From contig OX388325.1 in the NCBI GenBank assembly GCA_947579605.1, positions 16,177,572 to 16,241,571 of the forward strand: DNA of 64,000 nt. Direction: 5' to 3'. A program made the translations under genes and the position numbers. The notes below the pieces were generated by a model. That model was not told the origin of the DNA and did no database searches. It saw only the letters and a program-made list of their open reading frames with translations. Below, piece by piece: positions 11,205-21,550 of this stretch; position 1 is the first letter of the stretch, and each line of letters begins with the position of its first letter. The DNA comes from Athripsodes cinereus. Taxonomy: Eukaryota; Arthropoda; Insecta; Trichoptera; Leptoceridae.

Positions 11205-11811
11205 ATAAAAATAAATAAATAAAATAAAATAATCTTTATTGTGGAATAAACAATATAACACAAATGGCGGGTTTATTGCCTTTAGGCAATTTCTACCAAC
11301 CAACCAAAAGTGAGAGAGATACAAGACACAATTAAAATTGATGTACACATCCAAGTACACAAAAGAAAAAAAAGACGTAATAAAAAACAAGTAAAATATA
11401 TATAGGTACATACAACCAAAGAAGGCATAAGCACCAAAAACAAAAAAGCATAACAAAATGATATAAATAGATCAAACACAAATACACATATACATACACA
11501 CACACATATATATACACATATACATACATATACATACATATATATATATATTCATATATAGGGGTGAGGGGAGGGAGGGGAAGGGATATGGTTAAGTTGA
11601 GTTATTGAGAGAGAGATAGTGATGTTTCAGTCTGCTTTTGAATATAGAAATAGTAGGAGCAAGTCTGATCAATAAGGGTAAATCATTCCATAACCGAGCT
11701 GCATGTATAGTGAATGAAGATGTAAAGAAGGATGATCTGTGAGTGCCTTGTAAAAGGCAGATGCTAATAAAAAAAACCTGACGTTTAATAAAACTATTAA
11801 CATCTTTAACC
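11205..11811 (-). mobile_element. LINE 3' end with remnant ORF2 tail
   Basis: On the minus strand an ORF tail reads FFTSSFTIHAARLWNDLP then IR.APTISIFKSRLKHHYLS and stops near 11592. A 3' UTR with (CA)/(TA) repeats follows, then the conserved hairpin GGCGGGTTTATTGCCTTTAG and an (AAAT)n-type tail at 11205-11225. The ARLWNDLP motif is the usual end of jockey/CR1-group ORF2 proteins. The same 3' UTR hairpin recurs at 17625-17655. Confidence 0.65.
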
Positions 11812-12015
11812 GGCCACGTGGTGCAACGGCTATCGCAGTCGACTTGCATCATCGAGGTCTTGGGTTCGATTCCAGCTGGGTCGCCGAGTTTCATAAGGAA
11901 TTATCGCAACCAGGGTTTGGAAAAGAACTGTCTCAGCAAAATTTAGACAGCACTGGTTGTCTGGAAGAAATTACGTAACTGATAAGTCCGCGAACTATAA
12001 TGATATCGAGTGTAA
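11812..12015 (+). mobile_element. tRNA-headed SINE, family B
   Basis: The head has GGCCACGTGGTGCAACGGC (box A region) and TGGGTTCGATTCC (box B) near 11868. The tail contains ACTGTCTCAGCAAAATTTAG and CACTGGTTGTCTGGAAG. It abuts the truncated LINE end at 11811 directly. Confidence 0.6.
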
Positions 12016-12279
12016 AAAAATGTCTTAACTTTAATTGGGATTTTATTTGGATTTAATTGGGAGGAAAGACGAATGCATTTTTGTTACTTGTAGTTGCCCC
12101 ACTATTTACTCCACTGAAGGGGAAACGTCGTGATGGAATGAATGAATAAAAGAACAACTAAAAAATTAACGTGGGTTTTCTGGTTAATGATACCTAGGTA
12201 CCACTTTTTTAAGCAAATGCCAGGTGTTACTAAACCAGCCTAAACCGCTTCGAAAGCATAGTGTCACTTAAATTTAAAC

Positions 12280-12545
12280 TACTACTACACCATCACGGCA
12301 TATCCCACAAGTGGGGTACCCAGCAAACCAATAAACATGCAAGCTATCCTCTCCGTGCATTTTATAAAATCAAGACATTCAGGTCGGGTGGCTGTTACCT
12401 GGTCTCATCGCTGAATTTAAGACTTAAAATGTGTTAATCTTTTCGCACACCTGCGTTTTACAGAACACTCAAAAACTTATGCAAAAGAGTGGGGGACCAA
12501 TTATTTACCAGGTGCTCCACGGGATAAATTTTAAGTTAGACTTTT
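12280..12545 (-). repeat. Dispersed repeat W, copy 2
   Basis: It holds CATCACGGCATATCCCACAA then GTGGGGTACCCAGC, followed by TCATCGCTGAATTTAAGAC and GTTTTACAGAACACTCAAAA. It is the best-preserved copy in the window and would serve as a starting consensus. Confidence 0.55.
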
Positions 12546-13085
12546 TTTGATAAATTAAAACCAATAATATCTATGTATTATCAAATTAATAGTTGCCGAA
12601 TATTAGTTTCATCAAATACCCAATTCACACAAGTGTCAAGCAGGTACAGGACCTTCTTACATAAATTCTATAGGTAACAGAACAATATTCTACTGACATA
12701 GTTATAATATTCATAATATGTAATTGCATCAATCATCTATTGTATAGAGACACCGTGTAGTGTACTGCATATAATTACATCTAGTTATTGTATTGTCAGT
12801 GTTGATCTTTGAATGCACCTTACAATGTCAATATTTTCCATACTGGACAGGCACTATAACGTCATCATTTAAGTACTATCATCATAATAGTAATAACAGA
12901 ACCTGTGAACATTGTTACTTTTATGTATTATGTTACTAGCTTAAAGTCTCATATATTGCTGTTGAGTCTCCGATATAAAATATAATATTATTATCTCACA
13001 CTCAAGGGCATCTCGAGGATATTTTCTAGGAGAAGGTTTTGGACAGCATAAATTGACAGTACCGTGTTTATGGTATCCTAAATCT
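12546..13085. other. AT-rich spacer, nothing recognised
   Basis: No coding, tRNA-like or inverted-repeat signal was seen. Confidence 0.4.
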
Positions 13086-13093
13086 CAAAGACA

Positions 13094-13600
13094 GTGAGCA
13101 CCGCACTTTACTTCATCCACGAAATACGCTCAGTGTCGAAAAACCTCACTCCTGATAGCACGAAAACATTAATTATTGCTTTTGTAGTATCTAGACTAGA
13201 CTACTGTAACATACTATATGTTGGACTGCCGCAGATTCAACTGAATCGCTTACAAATGCCATTCAATAGCGCTGCAAGGCTTATTTTCCACGAGGATAAG
13301 GGTTATCGCATCACACTTTTGCTGGAAAAGTTACATTGACTAAGAGTAGGTGATAGGATTCTGGATCCAATATACCTAATCTGTATTTTATGGTCTACAA
13401 GGTTTTGAATAATAATAGTCACATTCTGAGCTCTGTGTTCTTGAAATACCTGCAAGTAGACCCCTGCGTTCAGCAAAACATTCACCAATATAGAGCAAAC
13501 AAGTCCTGTTTCTATGACAGTGGTTTTGGTGTCACAGGACCCGTCATCTCGAACCGTACACCCGAGGACCGTTCAGGAGCAAGTTGAAGAGATCACGGTG
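13094..13600 (+). pseudogene. CR1/jockey-type LINE reverse transcriptase C-terminal fragment
   Basis: The peptide FVVSRLDYCNILYVGLPQIQ then LNRLQMPFNSAARLIF and LLLEKLHWLRVGDRI matches the conserved thumb region (SRLDYCN.LL.GLP...L..LQ..QN.AARLI...LHWLPV..RI) of CR1/jockey-group reverse transcriptases. A stop follows at about 13338, and a second fragment continues in another frame. It is a decayed 5'-truncated copy. Confidence 0.7.
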
Positions 13601-13635
13601 TGATATATGTATATCCAGGTGTGAGGTGGGTCTCT

Positions 13636-13745
13636 CTTCAATAGTGGGGTAGCCAGCGAACCAGCTACACGTAATAAACTCGCAAGTTGTCATCTCCGTG
13701 CCAATAGAAGTTATTCCGCACGTGAGAAATGACGTGATGGTTTCA
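13636..13745 (-). repeat. Dispersed repeat W, partial copy
   Basis: The phrase AGTGGGGTAGCCAGCGAACC followed by CTCGCAAGTTGTCATCTCCG matches repeat W in the 12280 copy. Borders are uncertain. Confidence 0.4.
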
Positions 13746-13804
13746 ACGAAGCTACTGTGTTCGGATATATCTACGCGTGATCAGACTGTAATATTTTGCT
13801 AAGA

Positions 13805-14115
13805 CTACATACGTAACGCATGGACGTCGTGCTCAGTGGGGGCTATGGAGGGGGCTCTTCTTCTTCTTCCAAGTCGGTCCTGCTGAGGATCGTGACCACC
13901 ATGACCCCAACCAACCGACAAGCTCCTCCACCGTGCCCTGCCCTCCGCCTGCCTAAACGCCTCACACACTGTACCCCCTGCAGCATCTCTCACATGATAT
14001 GATCATCTTGTTGGTATTCGGCCCTGCTTCTTCTTCCTTACCTCTCCACCAGTAATATTTTTTTCCAGATTGCCTGGCTCACGTCTTATAATATGTCCGA
14101 AAAATCTTAATTTAC
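13805..14115 (-). pseudogene. LINE ORF C-terminus (GHDPQQ type)
   Basis: The minus strand reads KLRFFGHIIRREPGNLEKNI, then KKKQGRIPTR, a stop, and YHVRDAAGGTVCEAFRQAEG followed by RARWRSL and GGHDPQQD. This is another RTE-like retrotransposon tail, clearly distinct from family R. One in-frame stop marks it as dead. Confidence 0.65.
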
Positions 14116-14324
14116 TTCTTTAACATATTACAGACAGTCGAGTCTTTATCTGGGGGCTCTAAGATCTCTGATATAAAAGAAAATTAGACAAAAAAAATTT
14201 CAAGTATGAAAAATTGGCAACTCAGTTGGAAGCTGCCCTCTCTCACTAGAAGTCAGACTTAATATAACAAGGCCTTAAAATTGTTGAACAAAATCAGGGA
14301 ATCGTGAAAATGTCATATTCCTAT

Positions 14325-14430
14325 AATACTACAGGACGGTCACGTGTTGAGCACATTGAACAGGAGAGCATGCATGAGGAATTGTATGACACAGATGGAA
14401 GCGAAAGATGCATGCAAGGATAGAGGGAAT
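14325..14430 (+). pseudogene. Short family-R LINE tail fragment
   Basis: It contains GGACGGTCACGTGTTGAGC and GCATGCATGAGGAATTGTAT, which are nearly the same words as in the intron-1 copy at 22060-22120. About 100 bp remain. Confidence 0.5.
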
Positions 14431-14743
14431 GTACATTGAAGAACAAAATAAATGAATACCATTTTTAAACAAGTGCCAGAATATAAAAAAAAAAATACAA
14501 AGTAAAATGCGATTATGGGTTAAAATATTTTAATTTAAGAAAAATAACGTAAATTTTTAAATTAAAATAAAATTCATATTTTTTTTATTAAACTTAAGTT
14601 TTATTAAAATTATTTTTTTGTAATCCAAATTCATCATCATCTTTGGCAAAGGTACATACAACCGATCTTCATACTTATCTCATTTTTTTTATTTATTTTG
14701 TGTCACATAGTGCCTTATTTGAATATGGTATTCTAATAAGTTT

Positions 14744-15600
14744 ATTTTTTATTTATTTATTTATTTATAGCCCTTCAGACACACTTCAGACAACACACAA
14801 AAATAATTACAAAAAATATAAACAATATTACAAGAAAACAATGCGTTGCCCAATTTAAAAGTGTATAAAAAATTATTAATTGATATTATTCAATAGCCCA
14901 TAAGGTTGTCATACAATATAAAATAAAAAAATAGGTTATAAGAGATAAAAATAAATTGTGAAAATAAAAACAATGGTCATTAAGAAATTATTAAATATTG
15001 GAATAACACACAAGTGTCAGTGAGTTATACAAAACCATTGAAAGTAAAACAAAACGAATCAACATTACATTATAACACAATAAAATCAATGAAAACAAAA
15101 ATCATGACAATTACACTATCAACTAAGCACAGCAAGGGAGGGAATGGAAAGGGAGGAAACTCGTCGAAATGCAAAGGGAAGGTCGCATAAAGCAATTATG
15201 ACAACCATTAATTATGTACGTCAACTCGCAATTTGCGTAGAATAGACACCTTGAATCCATTGGGACTGAGAGCGAACATGTCATTATCGCAGAATTTGTT
15301 ATTGTAATTACTCATCATACGGTAGAGAGGATTTCGCAAACCGGCGTTGGTATTAGCTCTACTTAAGCTAAGGGGCCGGTAAGATCTCCTTTCCGAGGGG
15401 ACACGAAAATCAATCTTGGCCAATAATTGAGACACACTCAACTCTGAAGTACATACTCTCCGTAAAACGCATGCGTCAATAAGTTCACGTCGACCTGACA
15501 ACTCCATCAAATTATTAAATTCAAGTTGAGATAATAAAAAAAACTTAGCTGCTTCTCCCACCAAGGTGACGTTCTGGTTACGCCAATGACTTCCCAATAC
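14744..15600 (-). pseudogene. Truncated jockey/CR1-group LINE: ORF2 tail and 3' UTR
   Basis: A 129-codon minus-strand frame (15208-15597) contains LMELSGRRELIDACVLRRVC, LLAKIDFRVPSERRSYRPLS and NPLYRMMSNYNNKF. This aligns by eye with the C-terminus of the LINE at 62192-63994 (SLHDRRLLFDLLTLKRV, LVNLRVPSRNTRS, MNRLH). A 3' UTR of about 440 bp follows, ending in the (TTTA)n tract at 14750-14770 (AAAT tail on the minus strand). The copy is strongly 5'-truncated but its tail is open. Confidence 0.65.
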
Positions 15601-15814
15601 ACTTCCTGATTGTATATAATAGTACTAGAAGATATTACTTATGCAATTTACACTTTTACGCTAATATAAAAGATAATTAACTATAAGAGACATGTGTAAA
15701 CATTTAACATACATACACAATAGTAACAATATTTATGTAGGTGCATAATATTAGCGATGTGCCGAACATTCGCGTATTTTTAGATATAAGATTTTTTTTT
15801 TTTTAAAAAAGATA

Positions 15815-15985
15815 TACCTGGGTTTTGTTTGTTATAAACCCAAATACAACCTCATACACCTTTCACAGTAAGCTACTAAAAGCTTGTGTCTTGAAAGGGG
15901 AGTTTGCCGACACCTGGTATCGAACCACGGACCCCTTGTTCACAAGGCCGAGACTCTACCTCCAGGCTACCGACGAACTCTTAGA
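15815..15985 (-). mobile_element. tRNA-headed SINE, family C, longest copy
   Basis: On the minus strand a tRNA-like head (GGTAGCCTGGAGGTAGAGTC, then GTGGTTCGATACC) is followed by ACACAAGCTTTTAGTAGCTT and ACTGTGAAAGGTGTATGAGG. The other copies are at 26287-26402 and 42184-42310. It ends near ACCCAGGTATATCTTTTTT. Confidence 0.6.
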
Positions 15986-16189
15986 ATAATAAATAAATAT
16001 TTTTGTAGATTTGTAAACGTACCGATTTATTTGTAATATCCGCAAACTTCATTGGTCAAATATTGACGTAATTTAATTATTTGTAATATGTACCAAATGA
16101 CTGTATGTTTTCCTTGGCTAATAAATAATAGATAAATAAAAATAAAAAATAAATAAAATAAAATAATTTAAATCACTCTTTAATCAAAA

Positions 16190-17425
16190 CTCAATTAACA
16201 AATAATTTTAAAGATAGACTTAATAAAATATTTAAATGTGATCTATCGGCCAAAAACATCGGCAATCCCATTATTAACATACTCATTTGGCATCATAAAA
16301 TGGTCTAAAACAGATCTAGATAAATTAGAAAGACTTATAAGAACACAATTAACAAAAAATAGATATCACCATCCAAATTCCGCGAAAGAAAGGTTGGTTC
16401 TGCCTAGGAGTATAGGAGGAAGAGGAATTGTTAATATTTCCTCTTTACATAATAATCAAATAGAATCCCTTAAAACATTTTTTAAGAACAAACAAAATAA
16501 TTCCATACTACATAAAATCATAATACAGGCCGATATAAATCATACACCTTTAAATTTAAATGACGAAACAGTAGGTCCGCGATTAAACTATTTAAATATT
16601 TTGTTAGAATCTTGGGGTAGGAAGGAACTTCATGCCAGATACCTCAATGATCTCAACCAATCTTATGTTGACAAATATGCGTAAAACAGGTGGTTGACCA
16701 TTGGGGAATTGTATGGGGGAAACCGAGGGTTTTATGCTAGCAATTCAAGATCAGGTAATAAATACAAAAAATTATCAAAAATGTATCATAAAAAATCAAA
16801 ATATAATTGATGATTCGTGTAGGAAATGTCTGGCTAAACCGGAAACAATACAGTTTCGGGTTGTTCTACTCTCGCTCAAACTGAATATACTAATCATAGA
16901 CATAATCATGTCGTAAAAATAATACATCAAAATTTAGCAATTAAACATAACCTATTAAACTCACAAAATATAATTCCTTATTATAAATACAACCCGGAAC
17001 CGGTTTTAGAAAATCAAATTTACAGGTTCTATTATGATAAAACAATAATAACAGATAGACAAATACATCATAATAAACCCGATTTGATATTACATGATAA
17101 ACGTAATAAAATAACGTACCTAATAGACATCGCTGTCCCAAATACACATAATATACAAACTACCGTCGCAGAAAAAATACGTAAATATACAGAACTAGCA
17201 GGAGAAATAAAAAATATTTGGCATTCTAGGTCCGTTTATATAATACCTTTAGTCATGTAAGCTACAGGGGTAACTCCGAAATCTTTAATAAATAATTTAC
17301 AAAAATTAGATTTACCGGTTAATTTGTACATTAAAATTCAAAAATCTATTATAATAAACAATTGTAATATTGTAAAAAAGTTTTTGAACACAGATATTTC
17401 AGGCACAATGCTGGTATTTTGAACC
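16190..17425 (+). pseudogene. R4/Dong-like LINE, C-terminal part
   Basis: The first frame (to 16684) reads PLLTYSFGIIKWSKTDLDKL, then IRTQLTKNRYHHPNSAKERL and LPRSIGGRGIVNISSLHNNQ, the region after the reverse transcriptase in R4/Dong elements. After stops and frame changes it continues with CRKCLAKPETIQ (the zinc-binding C..C region). Further on are FYYDKTIITDRQIHHNKPDL, YLIDIAVPNTHNIQT and finally VNLYIKIQKSIIINN near 17320. These are the endonuclease-side motifs of the family. At least three frame disruptions make it inactive. It starts next to an (AAAT)-rich tract at 16130-16165. Confidence 0.7.
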
Positions 17426-17614
17426 CGCGTTCTGAGCCTAATCCTTTGATATCCTGTATATCTGGATAGGTGATTTTTTCCCGGCATTAGACTGTTAGGT
17501 TTTTGTGTGACCATGACTGATCATATAGAGACTTATCTGGTTGTATAATGCTGAGAAGTGTGGATGGCAATTCTGCCGCCGCGTAAAAAAAAAAAAAATT
17601 GTAGGTACATTTTC

Positions 17615-17705
17615 ACATGGTACAAATGGCGGGTTTATTGCCTGCAGGCAATTTGTAGAGAATAGAGTACACACATTTACACACACACACACACACACAC
17701 ATACA
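17615..17705 (-). mobile_element. LINE 3' UTR fragment and (CA)n
   Basis: The hairpin GGCGGGTTTATTGCCTGCAG, followed by GCAATTTGTAGAGAATAGA, repeats the 3' UTR motif of the LINE end at 11265-11295. A (CA)n microsatellite at 17675-17702 sits beside it. Confidence 0.55.
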
Positions 17706-17710
17706 CGAAG

Positions 17711-18180
17711 CAAAAAATAATAAAAGGTATTTTGTATATAATAAATTTAAATAAGAAGAACATCTTCTTCTTATCTACAGTGTCAAGCTAAGTGCCAAGC
17801 GAAAGAACTTGAACAGTTCTCTTGAAAATGTCAAGCTAACTTGACGAAAGCGCTTGAGTAGGTATTAATAAATCAATAGTGAAGAGTAAACAGTGTTTTA
17901 TTGATATCAAATATGTTTAAAATGTCTTTTCACAATGTAAACACACAAACTCTAGATCATATTTTTAATTTTTTATTTATACATTTAATCACGTAAGCGG
18001 CTGATGTCTTTTACATAAAATCATACATTACGTATCTAATAAAAAAAAACACTTAAAATCTCATTCAATTTACTAACTACTTAATTAATTCATTAACCTA
18101 TTCATCCCATTCCTTTTGTACGACATCAGTTACAATATTCTCTATAGGTATAGTTCATACGATACACAGAAAACAACATT
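17711..18180. other. AT-rich spacer, nothing recognised
   Basis: It holds a short imperfect repeat of GTCAAGCTAA-type words at 17780-17840 and is otherwise featureless. Confidence 0.35.
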
Positions 18181-18181
18181 A

Positions 18182-18872
18182 TGGCCAATTCTGAATCATA
18201 AAATAGTTTAGTTGCACTAACTAAGTCAACTAAGTGTGAGAAGATAGTCGAGTCATGATAATTAGTTCTAATTCGTATTCACAGTTTTCCGTGCTAATTT
18301 AGTTCATTAGTTCATTTTGACACCTTAGTACAACTATAAATTTCGAGAATCTATGGATTTCGTATTCAGAATGAAATTTTAGTTGACAGGCGACGACTAA
18401 AATAAGTTGGATTTGGCAGAATTTTATTCGCGACTTTTAATGTGCGAATATTATTAGTTGCTGTCATTTTACCGCAGAATATTGCTATATTTTGGAAGTG
18501 CTAAGTTGTTTTTTCAATTAAAAGTAAAAATTTATATTTTTAGGGCAACTCTTAGCATGTATAAATTGTAAAATTACACCACCACCGACGCAAATACGAA
18601 CGCCAAATTATATCGGCAAATCTGACATTTCACAATTTTCACGCGCGACAACTAGTAACTTGTTGCCAGAAGTTAAATCGGAACGTGAAAAACATTTTGT
18701 ATTGCGGCATCACTGACTAATATTAGTATGTCCCATAGATTTTACCGTTTGCACTTGGTGGTTCTCGAGTTTATAGTTGTTTATAGTTCATAACTAATGC
18801 TGAATACTACATAATACTACTAATATTAATCAACTTTTTAGTTAGTTAGTTCATTAAGATTCAGAATTGGCC
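18182..18872. mobile_element. Non-autonomous DNA element with GGCCAATTCTGAATC ends
   Basis: The left end GGCCAATTCTGAATCATAA is matched by the complement of TTAAGATTCAGAATTGGCC at the right end, giving about 18 bp of near-perfect inverted ends on a 0.69-kb element. Subterminal sequence is rich in AGTTAGTTAGTTCATTA-type words at both ends. The interior has no open frame. The TSD is not clear. Confidence 0.55.
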
Positions 18873-19666
18873 CTATTAGCATTTAATTCTACAAAGCAAT
18901 TAATTATACTCGTATTACAGTATAAGTATGGAAACGCTTAGAATTTTGTTTAAATTCCTAAAAAAGTTAGGTTTTTAATGCACGTATTCATTAAAAAAGT
19001 TTTTTTTATAGTTGAAATATGTCACTAGCATTATTCTTATTAAAATTCTATTATTTTTTGGATTTGTCATCGATTTTTTACCATTTAATGGTAGTTTTAT
19101 TTCAACCACCAATATTAATGTTTTTTTTTTGTTTTGTTATGTAAACGTTGAAGTTTTAATATTTCGTTGTTCTCACAAAAAGAAAAAATACCTGCTATTG
19201 ATCATTTTAATTATTGTTAAGCGTTTCCATGCTTATGGCCACCATTGTATATCCATGTGCATTTCTACCTATTCATTTAATAAACAATTTAACGATGAAG
19301 GCATCAAATAACGACCCGCTAACCTCGGACAGTTAACAAAAAAACAATTACAGTAATACATTATTTTATTGTTTCCTTTACTGCGGCTTGATAGATTGTT
19401 GCAAAACACTATCCTATTATGTAGATAATAATCTGAAAAGAGCCTTTTTTACTAGTGGACTTGAAAAAATCGATTATGTTAAACAATGCCAACGGGAAAA
19501 AACGTATTTCGTCAATATAAATTACATCAAAAATGTTTTAAACTCTTACAACAGTTTGAGATAATAAAATTACTCATATTGGACTTTGTTTTAATAGATT
19601 TAAAAGTGCGTTTAAAGTTTTTTGTGGTTATAAATATTTGACTCTGTGTAATACACAACTAAATGG
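18873..19666. other. AT-rich region, no gene recognised
   Basis: The 99-codon open frame at 19012-19311 is a composition-driven hydrophobic stretch without a recognisable domain. Confidence 0.4.
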
Positions 19667-20159
19667 ATGGCCTTTGGACGGTTGGATTACTCCAGATCAT
19701 GCCTTCAGTTAAAGGGCATAAATATTGAGAAGGTGGACAAATTCAAATACCTTGGCAGTATGATAACGCAATCTCTTGACCCGGATACTGAAATGAAGTG
19801 CAGAATTGAGGCAGCCCGTGCTGCATTTAATAAAATGAAAGTGCTCTTCTGCAACGACAATCTTAATCTGAAACTTCGACAGAGACTCGTAAAGTCCTAT
19901 GTATGGTCTGTATTGCTGTACAGTTCTGAAATCTGGACCCTAAAAATGAATACAATGAAGAATGCTTCGTATTCATTGGCCTGATAGGGTCACAAATGTA
20001 GATGTGTTCAGAAGAGCTGGAAAGGACAGTGAACTTCTGTTGGATGTCAAAGTGCGTAAGATCTCATATCTGGGTCATATAATTCGTGGAGAAAAGTACC
20101 ACACAGGAGTGGCCTTCATGTTTCTTCCGCAGATCAGAGATTTGAGATCACTGTTCTAA
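19667..20159 (+). pseudogene. RTE-type LINE ORF fragment
   Basis: The peptide VDKFKYLGSMITQSLDPDTE then MKCRIEAARAAFNKMKVLF and LVKSYVWSVLLYSSEIWTL is the KYLGS.IT......EI..RI..A..AF..M......L......R....YVW..LLYG.E.WTL block just past the reverse transcriptase of RTE-like elements. A frame change at about 19965 leads into IHWPDRVTNVDVFRRAGKD and RKISYLGHIIRGEKY. It is 5'-truncated and frameshifted. Confidence 0.7.
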
Positions 20160-21500
20160 CGGATTAACCTTGTTCATATTTTATGTCTAGTGAGGAACAT
20201 AATATTGTCCTTCAAAATGTATTAAGGGAGATCGTTTCAATATTTTGTTGCTATAATGCCTATCCGCATTAACCGGTAGATGAATACCTACAGATATTTT
20301 TATTTTATAATATAATAATTATGTATGTTTCTTCATACCTAGCCCTCATCTCTCAGGTAGAGCTTTATTAGGTGATTGGATAGGATATCCTGTAAGAAAC
20401 ACTGACACAGTGAATAGTTATTTTGTAGTAAAAAATAGTCTCGAAAATGAACCTTGAGGAACTCCCAATTTTGGTCTAATATTGGTACTATTTTTATTTG
20501 TATGTTGTAGATACGTTTATGTTTGCTTCTCTTGGCTAAAGAGATATCGAAGTGATTCAGTCACAATATTCCACGCGTGTTGGTTTTGGCCAGTCAACCA
20601 TTCAGGCTGCTAGTGAGCAGTGTAGTGACATTACAGACTTCTCCTATACTTATGGACAAATTGGAGTAGAAATTAGAATCGCATAAAAATGGATATTCCA
20701 AACTTCTGCACCGATAGGTGGACCCTTCAATGCATTTGGAGGTCGCGTCTTTAGTATGTCAATAAAACTATTTTGTATCATAAAAACTCCCGATTTTGGT
20801 CTTATTATTATTATTATTTGGATGATTTGTAAAGCGCCGTTTTGTGAAAAAAATCCACCTCAAGGGCGCTCTTTGCTAACTAAGGTTGTGCTTGAACTAT
20901 TCCGTGAGTATTGAAACATCGTGCCTACCTAAAATTTAACTCGTTTGTTTAATTTATGTAAATTGTACCTGTATAATATTGACTGATTAAGCAATCACAT
21001 TGTTGAAAAAGGGTTATATAATTAATTAATAAAAAAAATAAATCATAATGACATTGTTTTTACCTTATTAATTACGTAGTTTTATGCTAAATATGTAATG
21101 GATGTAACATACTGCCGAATGCCGAATGAAATATATACAGTGAGATATTAAACCGAATAGTCAGCACCGATCACTCAACGTGCAAAACTTAGTCCATCCC
21201 AACAAAAAAAAATCCACAGCTGTTTTTGGAACAGGAAGGAGATTTTTTTTATTATTACTACTATTATTCTATCACAGCATATCCCACAAGTGGAGTATCC
21301 AAAAGTCAAACGAGTTTGACAATGACTTTTCAAGTCGAAACTAGGTCACAATTCAATTAAATATTAAGAAACACTAAAAACCAATTGTGTTTTCTTCCAT
21401 ATAAATTATTAAGTAGGTACTATATTTATTGGGAACAAATTTCTGGAATTCTCCAACTATATAACAATTTTCCAACGTCGATAAACAAAATTTAAAACTT
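20160..21500. other. Upstream region of the NRF-6-like gene, no gene
   Basis: AT-rich sequence. Visible pieces are a reversed fragment of the GAAGGACCCAC repeat near 20710-20735, an ATTATT microsatellite at 20800-20820, ATTCGG-type words near 21118-21155 and a repeat W snippet (GGCATATCCCACAAGTGGAG-like) near 21275-21300. No promoter element could be fixed with confidence. Confidence 0.35.
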
Positions 21501-21550
21501 TTTAAATAATTAATTTATTTGTTAATTTAGAAGAAATACACAAGAACACT

